Below are positions 32,051 to 43,627 of a stretch of DNA of 64,000 bases, piece by piece; positions within the stretch are counted from its first letter, which is position 1, and every line of letters begins with the position of its first letter. The DNA is taken from contig OW203986.1 in the NCBI GenBank assembly GCA_934047225.1, forward strand, positions 24,803,221-24,867,220, read 5' to 3'. The stretch comes from Ypsolopha sequella (taxonomy: Eukaryota; Arthropoda; Insecta; Lepidoptera; Ypsolophidae). The notes beneath the pieces are model-generated. The model was given only the letters and a program-made list of their open reading frames with translations, was not told the DNA's origin and ran no database searches. The translations under genes were made by a program, and so were the position numbers.

Positions 32051-32207
32051 TGTCGATTCGGCTAAACACAATTTAACTAATTTGACAGGACTAACCTTAT
32101 TTTAAGTGTTCTGTCTTTGTCTTTTCGATACGGAAAGAAAAAGACAGATGGCTCAAATTAAGTTTAGTTCTGTCAAATAAGATAAGTCGTGTTGTGCCGA
32201 ATCGACA
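32051..32207. mobile_element. TGTCGATTCGGC MITE, intact copy, nested in hAT
   Basis: 157 bp with 12-bp perfect inverted ends (TGTCGATTCGGC / GCCGAATCGACA). Subterminal inverted blocks include AATTTGACAGGACTAACCTT against AAGTTTAGTTCTGTCAAATA. A central CTTTTCGATACGGAAAG hairpin is present. The copy at 11384 has the same ends. Confidence 0.8.
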
Positions 32208-32874
32208 CAAATGTCAATCCTCACATTAATTTGTATCTTATTATTTTTGCACAAATAAAAACATTTTTAATTGAGGTTATTATATATTGTTGAGGTGGTA
32301 TGTTTACGTGCGGCAATGTGCGGGCCCTTTGACAGACCTGGAATAGATTATTGGCCCTTCAGCAAAAAAAGATTGAAAATGCCTGTTCTAGATAATAATC
32401 GCAGTAATTACTTTTGATATCCAGTACCAAACACAATGCTTTTATGCATGAATACTGCCAATACTGCCCTTCGGCACCGTTACAAAAAAAAACTACAAAT
32501 AAACACTATCTGATTTTGAATAACGTATTGTTCAGTATTATCTTTGCAATACTAATAATAGTTTAACACTTGATACAATTAGAGCGATACTAGTTGTAAA
32601 TCTTTGGCATAACGTTGGATGACGTATTGAGGGCAATAAAAGCTTCAGGCGAAGTTAACATAATAAACATTGCGACTTCTTGCGCATACGCATAATATAC
32701 TATCAAAGAAACTGCCTTTAAATCAACTTTCGTCTCAAATAGCAATAGGAAAAAGTGTAAAAGTGGTATAACCTAATTTTTTCGTAGGTACTATAGTTCA
32801 GGGAGTGTCGAATCGGTTGCAGAAAATTGATTTGTTATCATACTTTCATCATAACACGTGCCTCTTAATAACAC

Positions 32875-33235
32875 TTAAGAGCGGTTTCGCAGCCGGTTTG
32901 TGAAAAACCCGCCTTTTTCTAATTAACCGAAACAGAACACTTAAATTCAAAATTGACTCAAAAGTTATTCAACTAAAACTTATTAACTATGTATTGTGTA
33001 TGCTGCCATAGCAAATTTTCCATTGGTTTCTGTAAATTAGAATTTCAAAACTTTTTAAATTAAAAACATTTTGAAATTCCAATTTATAGAAACCAATGGA
33101 AACTTTGCTATGGCAGCACACATATGTAATAAGGATTTGTTGCATAACTATTGAGTGAATTTTGAATTTAAGTGTTGTTTCGATTAATTAGAAAAAGGCA
33201 AGTTTTTCACAATCCGGCTGCGAAACCGTCCTTAA
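32875..33235. mobile_element. Foldback MITE, GAGCGGTTTCGCAGCCGG family, copy 2 (complete)
   Basis: The arms run nearly the whole length: TTAAGAGCGGTTTCGCAGCC ... GAAACAGAACACTTAAATTC ... TTTCTGTAAATTAGAATTTC at the left, and the reverse complement to GGCTGCGAAACCGTCCTTAA at the right. The TTAA at both borders may be the target duplication or part of the ends. Confidence 0.8.
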
Positions 33236-33565
33236 ATAAGTCTAAATATTTTCTACAAGTATTTTCTAGCGATATAAATTTTTCCAACGTGAATATTAAA
33301 TGAAAAAGAAAAAAACAAGTATGAAGTCTTTCAGTTATTACAGGAACATAAAAAGATGTTGAGAAGGCTTCAATTTAAAAAAAAAGACCGGTTTAAAATC
33401 GTCGGAAAGGCATCCAATGAGTTACCAAGAGTTTTGTTACAGTTTTACTTTTTCGTATTCTATGATTAAATATATTTATATTGCTTTTATCAGCTTGTGT
33501 CTTTTATTTTTGATATAATAGTTATATAGTTAAATATATATAAATGGGACACAATTATTATAAGA

Positions 33566-34370
33566 CTAGCTTTTGCCCGCGGCTTCGCCCGCGTGGATTT
33601 AGTTTTTTGTAGTTTAAAATTATTTCTTGATCTCTTGTTTGATTCTCAGGCTTTGACGAGGCCGAAGGCCGAGCTACGTTTCCTCACGAAATAAATTCTC
33701 ATATTGTGGTTTTAGGAATATTTTTTTTTTCCTCTTTTGTGCAAAATTCTAAGTCTTTGTCTTTAACAGTGCTAAAGTTATGAGGCTGTGACATACGGAT
33801 GGATGGACAACGGAATCTCACCGTTAAAGTTCCAAAAATGTCAAAATTAAATTTTCTATTCGCAAAACTGTCGAATTACGGACGACTTGCGAGTCTGACT
33901 CACACTTGACCGTTTTTCTTTTTATTTGGTACCATTTTTTTGTACTTTGCGCTTGTGCAAATTTAAAGGAGCTTGTGCTTGAACTTGTGTAAAACACTTG
34001 ACTTTTCTAAAGAAATTTGTCACCCCATTGCCATCCCATGGGAACTGATATATGGGATAAAAAGTAGCCTATGTCCTATTTCAGGTCTAGAACTACATTT
34101 GTGCCAAAATTCAGCCCAATCGGTAAGTACGGGGCGTGAAGGAGCAAAACATCACTTTTCTAAAGAAATTTGACACCCCATTGCCATCCCATGGGAACTG
34201 ATTTAAGGGATAAAAAGTAGCCTATGTGCTATTCCAGGTCCAGAACTACATTTGTGCAAATTTTCAGACCAATCGGTTCAGTAGTTACGGCGTGAAGGAG
34301 TAACAAACATCCATACATCCATCCAAACTTTCGCATTTATAATATTAGTGGGAAGTGGGATAGTGGGATA
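33566..34370 (-). mobile_element. Helitron-like element with GC-rich 3' hairpin and CTAG end
   Basis: On the minus strand the element ends with CGCGGGCGAAGCCGCGGGC, AAAA, GCTAG, that is, a GC-rich hairpin then CTAG. It begins near TCCCACTAATATTATAAATG and CGAAAGTTTGGATGG. No inverted terminal repeats are seen. A ~153-bp segment is duplicated in tandem inside it (34001-34153 and 34154-34305; ACTTTTCTAAAGAAATTTG, then CCCATTGCCATCCCATGGGA in each). No Rep/helicase is encoded. It is a common lepidopteran repeat, and the Helitron assignment rests on the end structure. Confidence 0.55.
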
Positions 34371-34374
34371 TCAC

Positions 34375-35575
34375 AATAGAGTCCAAGATATATTTCGGAT
34401 AATAATTATGATTATTACTCCAACTGATACCAGGCCCAGCGGGGCCCAAATTATTGTGATAAATATTATGATACCTGTATAATATATCATGATTAAACAA
34501 AAATAGTTCTAATAAAAATGGGTAAAGATCTCTTTATGTAAATTGTAGTCTTTCTATGAGGTAAAAATCAAATTAAAATTCATGCGGTAAGAGTAGTAGA
34601 CTATTTAATTATGTAACAATTATGTGTACTGAATTACTTAATTGTACTCAACAATGAACGCCTTAATACATTTTTTTTTGGTTACTCTCCAAACTTTTTG
34701 CAATTGGCTCTACATTAAAATTGTAGGTAATTAATTGTTTATGGATGTGTAATATATATTGCAAAGTGAAATGTTTCAAAGTAAAGTTACTTCATGTAGA
34801 GCCCACAAATTGTCGTTGAGGCCACGCGCAACATTACATTCAAAACAAAATTGCCGTAACTGCTCTGAAAAAAAGTCGTATCTCATAATGAAAATAATGT
34901 TCATATACAAGATTATTCCAATGTAGTGACGATACACAATGTATACGTATACTGGTAAATGTGATATATAAAAACACACGTTAACACTTTCTAGGCCAGC
35001 GTTCAAGAAAAAGGCCACGCTCAGAGCGCCGCACTGTGGAGCGAGTCTATGGAGACGTTTGGACTAAGGGATTAAAAAAAGTAAATAATTTAATTAAGTA
35101 ATTTTGATAATGCCATCTAGTGCAGTTAGTGACTGGCTCTCAAAGTTGTTGACTGACATTTTTGTATAACATTTTTATTTGTGAAGATATTTAATAAAAA
35201 CCATTTGTTTACTATGGAGACAACCATGTCATGGGACATATCTCCTGATTCCGGACTTGTTTCAAGATGTGGTATTTTTTATTGAAATCATTTTATAAAA
35301 TGCAACGAATGCTCCAAACAAACTTGGTGCGCCAAAGGTACACTTTTTAAGAAAAACCGGGATTTAATATTGTATACGGTATTTTGTTTTTCTTTCTAAC
35401 AATCTTAGGGTGTGTATGTAAGCGATTTGGTTGGTTAGCTTCTAAGCAGTACTTAATAGGAGTGATGTTACATAACCGGTAAAAAAAAAACGTTTTTTTA
35501 GTAAATAGTGTCTATCTTAAGCTTTGAATATAAATAATTCAAGAGAATGATTGCATTTCTTCTTTATGCTACTTT
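34375..35575. other. AT-rich intergenic DNA, no gene seen
   Basis: Frames such as 34776-35018 (minus, 80 codons) have no recognisable domain. No repeat boundary stands out. Confidence 0.3.
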
Positions 35576-35957
35576 AGATTATTCTAGGGATTTGATTTTG
35601 GAAAACATGTTTGGATGAACTTTCCTCGATAGAAATAATTGTTGAAATGAGGTCTTCTAACACACTTTTTCTCCTCGTTTAACGAGTAGCAGCCATGTAC
35701 AGAACTCAAACATATTTTATTAGATGGGTTTTAACAATATCTAACTTTTGGTTTTGGAAATTGTGCTAGCTAGTTTAGTTTTTTTAATAAAAATATAAAA
35801 CCAACTTTTTTCCCTTTTGCCCTGAATCCACCCCTCTCGCACTGCGCGATTTTTCGCTTGGAGTGACAGTGACAAAAATAAAATTTGCATAGCCTCTTAA
35901 GAAAAACTTTAAAACGGAGTATGTCCGGGCTCGGCGCAGTACGAGAAGATCTATAGG
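35576..35957 (+). mobile_element. TTAA-family element, partial copy plus flank
   Basis: 35576-35900 matches the right part of the complete neighbour at 35958-36380 (GGAAAACATGTTTGGATGAA, CCCTGAATCCACCCCTCTCG, ending CATAGCCTCTTAA). It is followed by a 57-bp flank (ACGGAGTATGTCCGGGCTCG, GCGCAGTACGAG) that recurs after the neighbour at 36393-36445. This is a segmental tandem duplication. Confidence 0.7.
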
Positions 35958-36380
35958 TTAAGGCGATATGCGAAAAAAATAAAGTGTTTCTTTTCTGTGT
36001 TTTTCATAAAATACACAGAATATTATAATCAGTTTCTGGTATATGCATTTTGACTGTATAATCTAAGGTTTTGAAATTGGAAAACATGTTTGGATAAATT
36101 TTCCTCGATAGAAATAATTGTTGAAATGAGGTCTTCAAACACACTTTTTCTCCTCGTTTGACGAATAGGAACCATATACAGAACTCAAACATATTTCATT
36201 ATGTGTGTTATAACAATATCTAGAGATTTGGTATTTGAAATTTTGCTCGTTATTTTTTTTTTTTTTATAAAAATATAAAACCAACATTTTTCCCTTTTGC
36301 CCTGAATCCGCCCCTCTCGCTCTGCGCGATTTTTCGCTTGGAGTGACAGTGGCAAAAATAAAATTCGCTTAGCCTCTTAA
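35958..36380 (+). mobile_element. TTAA-family MITE, complete, 423 bp
   Basis: It starts TTAAGGCGATATGCGAA and ends TTCGCTTAGCCTCTTAA, a ~17-bp imperfect inverted pair with TTAA at the outside. It is non-coding. The same plan and length occur at 43628, 62862 and 63288. TTAA targeting points to piggyBac-type mobilisation. Confidence 0.75.
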
Positions 36381-36445
36381 GATTTTTTTTAAAACGGACT
36401 GTGTCCGGGCTCGGCGCAGTTCGAAAAGATCTATAGGTTAAGCGC

Positions 36446-37309
36446 GGCTTTTTTGGGAATATTGAGTGCCCGTACCTGGTTTGGGCATGGACAAGATTGT
36501 GTTAAGGCTCCAGTCCCCTAAAAATCAGTATTCTTGCAGAATTATCAGAAAAGAAAGATTTTATTTTAGTTAGTAAGAAAGCAATAAATAAAATACATTT
36601 TACGTTAATTTATAGTGTGGAATTTGAAGATTTCAAAACTTATTTTTTCATTTACTTTAATGCTACTTTTATTAGGTTTTTTAGGCTTTAAACATACCTT
36701 TATTTATGTTCTACGCGTTTAGAGTCTCATTCATGCACACGTCACGTAAAAATTATGACAAAAACAAGAAATTTATTCAGGTAACATTTATTCCCATATC
36801 TTCAACAATAATCTTACCTGGTTACTTTTTTGGATAATACTTTAGTTTTCTTATTTCCAGTGCTTTAAGTAGTTGTGATTTTATGAATTCAACCACTGAT
36901 AAAATATTTTTTTTTCTACTAGATAACTATCGTTTAGCGTAGTCAAATTTAAAACACGCAGAATAGAACTATTAATAAGTGAAATAACAAAAACCGGTAT
37001 TTAAAAAAATATTTTAAGAACATTTATCAAATCGAAACTTATCGAGAGTTTAAAACACAAAACGCGTCGATATTTCCCTCAGTTTCGCTGGGACATCGCA
37101 GCGTTCAGACGTGTGTTGTGTAGCTCGACGTCATTTTACCTCCCGCTCGCACGGTTGCTCCCTTTCCCTCACGTAGATTCTTATGGAGAGGCGAACTGTA
37201 TCATGAAAGTTGCTCTACTTGAATATTGCACTTATCATTTAATAAGTAAACAACTATGGATAAAATATTTTAAGAAATCCCTGTTTCGATATAATAAAGT
37301 CTAATCTAC
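36446..37309. other. Intergenic DNA, no gene seen
   Basis: The 37030-37200 stretch is less AT-rich (GCTGGGACATCGCAGCG, CTCCCGCTCGCACGG) but gives only a short frame without a motif. Confidence 0.3.
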
Positions 37310-38046
37310 GTCCGTCCGTATTTCACAGCATCATAACTTTAGCACCGTAAAGATAAAGACATGAAATTTGGCACAAAAATATCATTAATTTGCCTACATA
37401 TTACATTGTAAAAAAATATGAAAAATTTGAAATTGTTTAAAATATTTTCAAAACAAAAGTGAGACAAATAAAAAATATCCTAAAAATACAATATGGGTAT
37501 CAAACTGTAGACACTAAAATGGTGATTGTAAAAATATATACCTTTACAATATTTACTGGCACTGGTTTTGTAAAATCTTTAAAAAAACTACAATAATGTG
37601 TATGTCCGAAACTGGTAGACCGAAAAATATGAAAAAATGTCCATTATAGATCATAATTGACCAATAACTGGGAAAACTATAGGGTTTTCAAAATTAAAAA
37701 AAAAAGTAAAATAAATAAAAAAAAATATTTATAAAAATACAATATGGGTACCACATTGTAGGTATTAAAAAGCTTATTGTAATAATATATAGTTTGGCTA
37801 TATTTAATTGCATTTATTTCGAGAAATCCTTAAAAATCTATAAAAAAATGTATGTCCCCCTCTTATCTCCAAAACTGGTGGGCCGAAAAATATGAAAAAA
37901 ATCATGGTAATATGCGTTTACGTAAGAATTACAGAAAAAATTAAGCGGTTGAGAAATTCACAAAAAAAATTATAAAACTAAATTTATCATCCACAATACG
38001 GAACCTTAGGTTCTGACTAGAGTCTGACTCGCACTTGGCCTGTTTT
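37310..38046 (-). mobile_element. GGTTCCGTA/ACGGAACCC element, long variant, reverse
   Basis: It ends (plus strand) with CACAATACGGAACCTTAGG, CTGACTCGCACTTGGCC. The body repeats an ~250-bp block (AAAATACAATATGGGTATCA at 37484, AAAATACAATATGGGTACCA at 37734). It is the reverse counterpart of 4483-5467, with the same GACATGAAATTTGGCACAAA-type segment near its other end. Confidence 0.65.
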
Positions 38047-38291
38047 TTTTTCAAGATGTTTGCGTTAGGCCGTTTTTTGGGCGGTTTTAATTTAGTTTTC
38101 GGAGCTTTTATTACTACCCTTAATTTTTACCATAAGTATCCGGTTATCCGGATAATACATTATCCGTCATCCGGATAGTAAAAATCTGCGAATAATTGCA
38201 TGCCCTAATTCGCTTAGATTAAGTTATGTTAATGTGTGTTAATTCGAAAACCCGTAAAGCCGTATTTTAGAAGTTGTGGTCTAAAAAACCC

Positions 38292-39316
38292 ACGGGGATG
38301 GCGTGACACAAATTTTATACCAGCACCGCTGTCGCCACTTTTTGGAATAACTAAAGCCGATCGTTATCCTCATTACAACGGGTCGGATAAGTCAAATAAT
38401 TATTTGACCTATAATACCTATGAGTTTAATCGCTTGGCTAACAAGGAAAAATACTTTGGGAATCACGAAATGACGTAGCAACGAACCCATGCTAGTTTTT
38501 ATAAAACCCAAGATAAGGTATTTGGGATTATTTAGTTGCTACGGTCACAGAACAAAAGTAAAGTGTGACAACGCTTTTCGCTAACACCTGCAAGTCTTGT
38601 GCAGAGATTTATGTCTAGAACTTATCCAGGAGCGTGCCGGGAGGCTAGCGACCATCGTTTGTGGTGAAAAAATTCAAGTGCATTTTTAGTCAAATGCATC
38701 CTAGTGCATTGGGTTAAGATTGCAATGGCAAAATTCCTAGTTACACCTTAAACTGCATCTAGGCATTATAGACCGCACGGTCCTGTGTTCCTGACTGTAG
38801 TTGTGCCCGAAAATTTCTTTATTCATCAAGATTTTCATTTAACTAATGCCTGACATAAAAAATACCTTTATAAAATTTGGAAATGTAGAAAATTAATAAT
38901 CAAATCGTAACAATGAAAACATTTAAAATTGTGTATTCCTAATACTCACACACATATTACAATCAGTTCTTTAAGTAATATAATATCAAAAATAGAAACT
39001 CTTACGGTAATTAAGTGTCTGTCAGTTTGTGTGTCCATGGTTATGACTAAGGTGCAATAAAAAAGGTAAAAAATTTAGTTTTAGAAATGTGATGTTTTAA
39101 TGATAAGAACCGCAGTTGCGTACGTTCTTTTGTTTTGATGCATTATTGTCTAGCACGTTGTTATCTCGACTGTCAGTTTTAGTGACTTCGATAGCTTTTT
39201 AAGATATTTTAAATAAAAGTAAGTAAAGTAATAAAAAGGATGTAGCTTCGGCTTTAGTTATTCCAAAAAGTGGCGACAGCGGTGCTGGTATAAAATTTGT
39301 GTCACGCCATCCCCGT
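38292..39316. mobile_element. DNA element with ~68-bp terminal inverted repeats
   Basis: ACGGGGATGGCGTGACACAA, ATTTTATACCAGCACCGCTG, TCGCCACTTTTTGGAATAAC (from 38292) has its reverse complement at 39249-39316, ending GTCACGCCATCCCCGT. The total is 1025 bp. The interior has no transposase motif. The 80-codon frame at 38236 lies mostly in the arm. The superfamily is not assigned and no clear target duplication was found. Confidence 0.75.
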
Positions 39317-39929
39317 TTGCTTTTGCAAATTCATTTTGTTTGTTCCGATAAACAAACCAAACTTTGTAAATTACCGTTACTTGAATAATTAAAAATCTTC
39401 ACATGTCAAATTTTAAGTAATCGTACACTCATTTAACGAAGTAGAGCAACATTCAGGTGCGGTCTCTAACATCTTAATGCAGCGGGGGGAGCGCCACTTC
39501 TAAAGCCTCAGGTAAGATGAAAGCGAAATGTTGCAAAGAGAGTCTGGGGCCTTAAGTCTGATTAGTGTGAAGCGTTCCCAATAAAACATATTGACATATT
39601 TTCCTTACTCACTAATAAATATGGCGTTATTTGCTTGCAAAAAAATCTTTCTTTCTTATTTAGCTCGTAATTTACATAGTCATTTACATAGTCATAGTTA
39701 TAAACCATTATTTCATCACAAAGCCGGCTTCTCTTAATTTAAAATGACCATATCAAAGTACCAACATAAAGTGCAGGGCATAACTCAGGGGGCATCGAGC
39801 CGAGCATGTCTAATTAATTCTTATAGCTCTGTAAAACCATCAATATCTATAAAGAAACTTAACATATGCCCGCTAATGATCAATGGTCCAAGCAAGCTGC
39901 ATTGCTATTGCATTGCAAGTTTATAAACA

Positions 39930-40194
39930 ACATAAAATGATAATAGACTTTTCTTGTCTTTTCGATTAAAGAAATTATATATATATATATATATATACGA
40001 AAACACAAAAAATATAATTATAGGTAAGTAGTAAAATATATTTCGACCACTAATTGTGGTCGGCATCAGTTACACAATTAAATATAAAAGTTAAAAATTA
40101 ATAATTATAAATTATAGATACTTATGATACTGAATATTTTGTATTTGATATTATACTGAATATTCGAAATATATTTTACTACTTACCTATAATT
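39930..40194 (-). mobile_element. Inverted-arm insertion, Penelope-like plan, copy 3
   Basis: Flanked by a 13-bp direct repeat AAGTTTATAAACA (39917-39929 and 40195-40207). Perfect 31-bp inverted arms lie at 40016-40046 and 40164-40194 (AATTATAGGTAAGTAGTAAA...). The right arm abuts the target repeat. The left side has an 86-nt tail holding a (TA)n run. On the minus strand the sequence CTGATGCCGACCAC, a short loop, GTGGTCGAAATATA lies upstream of the tail. Confidence 0.7.
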
Positions 40195-40207
40195 AAGTTT
40201 ATAAACA

Positions 40208-40445
40208 TTGATAGAACAAGGTTTTAATTGAATAAAAAGGGTTTAAAATCTGAAAACGGGTTTAATCAAAATATAAATATTTTTTATACCTTTTTGTCTT
40301 AAATTAAATATGTAATTGCAAAAAAATAGCATGATACACTTGGATTAATAATTGTAATTGATCCAAATTTAAAGATTAAATACTTAAGAGAACGTAAAAC
40401 CCCAAAGGGGATTCTAGAATTGATTCTAAGTATGGATTGTTAAAT
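40208..40445. other. AT-rich spacer
   Basis: No feature recognised. Confidence 0.3.
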
Positions 40446-40675
40446 GCAAGTTACAGTTCAAATTCGTAACCCACGTTTCCTTGACGAATATCACGTCCCC
40501 ACCCCGGAGGTGGTGAAACCTATGGCCGCAATTCAGGTTCAAATATGGACTAACAGGTTGACGTGCCTTTCGAAGCACGCAGACTCAACACAAATGGGCC
40601 TTAAAGGATTTGAACCTACGACCTATGGAGGTTGAGAGTCCGAACCACGAGACCACAGAGGCAGTCTTGAGTCAG
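40446..40675 (-). mobile_element. tRNA-headed SINE, copy 1
   Basis: On the minus strand the head reads CTGTGGTCTCGTGGTTCGG ... GTCGTAGGTTCAAATCC, with a consensus B box (GGTTCAAATCC) and A-box-like start. The body GTGCTTCGAAAGGCACGTCA, GAAACGTGGGTTAC follows. It shares the body plan (GTGCTCGAAGTGCAC, GAAACGTGGAT) with the copy at 42643. The head does not fold as an intact tRNA. Direct GAGTCAGTCT repeats follow at 40670-40720. Confidence 0.6.
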
Positions 40676-40969
40676 TCTTAAGTCAGCCTAGAGTCAGTCT
40701 TGAGTCAGTCTAAATCAAAGACTACTTAATTTGTAGTACCCATGAAAACATGGCTGTAACATGCGACATAGCGATTGGCTACGAACAGTGATAGAAGATG
40801 AACAGAGAAGATAAATTATTAAAAAAATATAATATTTTAGCTTTGATATTCTTGAAAAAAAATCACGTTCTATCAGTATAATATTCTGTATAATACTTTA
40901 TTTATTTAATCGTATGGCTTATAAAGTTTACAAGTCGTTCATAATATTATTGGGGATGTCTTTAGCCAT

Positions 40970-41215
40970 TCAGCTGCGTCTTCTGTAAGGATGAACAGGT
41001 CAGAAATGTTTCCATTAAACTTTCGGGTTGGGCATTCTCGGATGATGTGGTCCACATTTTGCACCTCGGCACCGCAGTCGCAGGCTGGTGATGTTCTCCA
41101 CCCACATCGGTGCATGGACTCTCCGGTAAGACCATGGCCGCAACGAAGCCTGTTAAGAAGGCACCAGGATCTACGGGGAAGAGCGAACCCTTCTGGTTTC
41201 TTTATAGGATCAATG
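40970..41215 (-). pseudogene. LINE with RNase H-type C terminus (R1/I-like), fragment
   Basis: The minus strand reads RRSWCLLNRLRCGHGLTGES, WRTSPACDCGAEVQNVDHII, RECPTRKFNGNISDLF. The LNRLR.GHG and CDCG..Q.VDHI..ECP zinc-finger-like pattern closes RNase H-bearing non-LTR retrotransposons of insects. Upstream RT is absent. Confidence 0.75.
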
Positions 41216-41279
41216 ATGATGTATCAATGATGATGTATAATACTATGTATACATAACTAGTCCATCTATCTATTCATTA

Positions 41280-41612
41280 GCCTGGTTAGTTCGTCCACTG
41301 CTGGACATAAGCCCTTCTAAGATTTCGCCAGTCTTGGCGGTCCTCCTGAAAGAAATGCCCATACTCACGCATGCTGGGCAGGAGACGGGTTGGTGAGCGC
41401 GGTGCCGAAACCCTTTCACCAGTGATGCCGTTTTATATAAGAGCCGGCAATTGGGGATAGATATACGGCCATCAATTGCTCCCAAGCAAGGTGGGCTACC
41501 TGGTTGTGCCGGTTTCAAAGCTGTTTTCTTACTGTCCCCCGAATAACTTTGGGGGATTTGAGGGTACTACCTCCACAGTTGAGCCCAGCATCAGTTCTAC
41601 CACCTTTTACAT
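41280..41612 (-). mobile_element. RTE-tailed SINE-like retroposon, copy 3
   Basis: Reverse of the 31060 element: GTCCACTGCTGGACATAAGC, CATACTCACGCATGCTGGGC, CCTCCACAGTTGAGCCCAGC. It has diverged by about a fifth from copy 2 by eye. Confidence 0.7.
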
Positions 41613-42235
41613 ACTTAAATAACTAATTTACATACTATATTTAGTTAAAAGGTTTGGGTAACGGTACTTGCAGATAGTTAGTTAAAATTTAGTCACCGTC
41701 CATTTACCAGCGGATGCCTAAAAACTAGCCATTACTTACAAACCTTATGGTCCCTTGAATTTAATCACCATCTGTCACGAGTCACTTGCAATAGCGACTA
41801 AACTGTACCACGGTGTCTTACACAAGAACAGAACGGAAGAATATTGTTGCAACAGCGCGGTTCCTTGTTCAGTTCGTGAGAAACATTGCTAAAAGGCTGG
41901 TGACGTCTCAACAGGTAGGAAGGAGCTATTTCTGAGCTTTATTTCTGACATAAACGGTTCATTGAAATACTTGAGAAGTGTTAGAATCGCCGTAATCAAC
42001 AGTAGATCCAAGATTTGATTTTGGGGATAATTTTTTTTTTGGTTTAATTGACCCCGTCAGGCTATGGGAAAAGCTAAGGAACTAAGCCATGCTGCCTTGT
42101 CTCTTGTTCTCTTCGTCTTGATAAAAAGCCATCAGGCTATTTCTGAGGTTTTATTGTATGTTTATAGTCACTGTATGTTAAATCATGTCAGTTCGTGCTA
42201 TGTGATAGACCTATAACACAAAAAAAAAATTGGGT

Positions 42236-42320
42236 CAAATTCAAATTCAAATAGTTTATTTTGCAAAGTAGGTATATAAAATACACGTTTCATAAGTCAA
42301 AATTTAATCTTTAAAAAAAA
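42236..42320 (-). mobile_element. LINE 3' end (TTTGAA tail family), short
   Basis: CAAATTCAAATTCAAATAGT and TTTGCAAAGTAGGTATATAA, then TCAAAATTTAATCT. Only about 85 bp of the 3' end is present. Confidence 0.7.
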
Positions 42321-42642
42321 AGAAAAAACACTAAAAGGCACAGTCTGCACTTTTGTTCCATTGAACAACACACTACACTGGTTACGGCGATTTTAATTCA
42401 CAATATTCTATCACTATTGTTGATCAAAACACCCAAAATGCAATATTTTTTTCAATAAAACAAAAGAACGACACCATTATCTCTTCGCGTTTTTTTCACT
42501 CAGTCAGAAAAACAGCGTTTTATTCGCTGTTATCCAACCTATAATTCTTTTTCGAGTAGCAATGGTAAAAAGATCTTCATTAAACCAATTAAATATTACT
42601 TTGCTTTATTGTATTACCTATGGATTCATTTTATCGTTGTCT

Positions 42643-42860
42643 GTCTCTGTGATCTACTGGTTTTACTAATCCGGAGCTCACGGGTTCAAATCCCGTTGGA
42701 TCACATTAGTGTTCAGCCTACGTGCGTTGTAAGTGGGTCCATATTTTCGTGCTCGAAGTGCACCGTAATAATCGTTGTTGAAACGTGGATTTATGAGTTT
42801 GGACTACGTCACAGTCCATACTCAAAAATACCTAGGACATTCCCTCGGGTATTCTAGTCA
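42643..42860 (+). mobile_element. tRNA-headed SINE, copy 2
   Basis: The head contains TGATCTACTGGTTTTACTAA, then CACGGGTTCAAATCCCGTTG and GATCA. The T arm (ACGGG/CCCGT) and a 7-bp acceptor-like stem (TGATCTA/TGGATCA) still pair, but only about 23 nt separate them, so the D or anticodon arm is missing. The B box is perfect. The body GTGCTCGAAGTGCACCG, GAAACGTGGAT follows. Confidence 0.6.
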
Positions 42861-43627
42861 TGACGTCATATATAATTTACCGTTTTCAGACTTAGTCTTG
42901 CTGTCACCAAAGATTTAAAAAGTAAAAATAAGCCCTTACCGTAGTATGACATCACCAAAATGTTATCACCTTTAAATGGGTGACGCTAACACGTTTGGAA
43001 TCAGTGCTCATCTAAACACAGTGATAGTTGGACGCCTTAATGAATTTTTACGAGAAAAGGCTCTAAATATGCCGTCGTGTGAATATGAATAAAGCCAAAG
43101 GTATTTCACATTCAAAACACATTTAAAAACAATGCAATAGATTTAGGTGCCAGGGCTCATCTAAACTTTTGAAATCTTTGGCTGTTACCTGAATTGGCCT
43201 GCCTTATCAATTGATACTCATATTGCCTCTTATTATTATGACGCGATCGTCTTGAATATTCTACTTACACATCTTCCATTGCATAACTGACCAGACGGGC
43301 ATAATATCATTGTTTTGTAACACCCTTAACCTTTGCATCTGGCTTACAATTAACATTAATAAATCACAACATCGAGGTACAAATTACATTAAAGTAAGTA
43401 AAGAGGTTAACTCAGCTCAATACTGTAACGAAACAGGGGTACCAGCATGAACTTGCTATCGACTCGACATCGATTCGATAAATAAAAATGTAACTCTTAT
43501 TTCTTTGCAATAAGGATTATCGTTTAGAATTTATCGATTCTATCTGTCAAATTTATCTAATCGACGCGTACTTGACAATCTGCTCAACTTTACACCGATT
43601 TTCGGAATTACTTATCAATCGTTACCT
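42861..43627. other. Intergenic DNA, no gene seen
   Basis: No supported feature. Confidence 0.3.

Larger units (their letters stand above)
31776..32385 (+). mobile_element. hAT transposon, non-autonomous, with 8-bp target duplication
   Basis: The element is bounded by a perfect 8-bp direct repeat TTCTAGAT (31768-31775 and 32386-32393), the length expected for hAT. The ends CAAGGGTCTTCAACCC and AGATTGAAAATGCCTG are imperfect inverted repeats. The interior starts with a GC-rich palindromic segment (CGGCCCTCGGGCCGCATTCG). It holds only the last part of the transposase ORF and a nested MITE. Confidence 0.85.

Noticed and set aside
32690..32900. Possible exon near the foldback MITE
   Set aside because: No open frame with splice sites and no recognisable motif.
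42643..42705. Possible tRNA gene
   Set aside because: The T arm and acceptor stem pair, but the D or anticodon arm is missing, and a SINE body follows.
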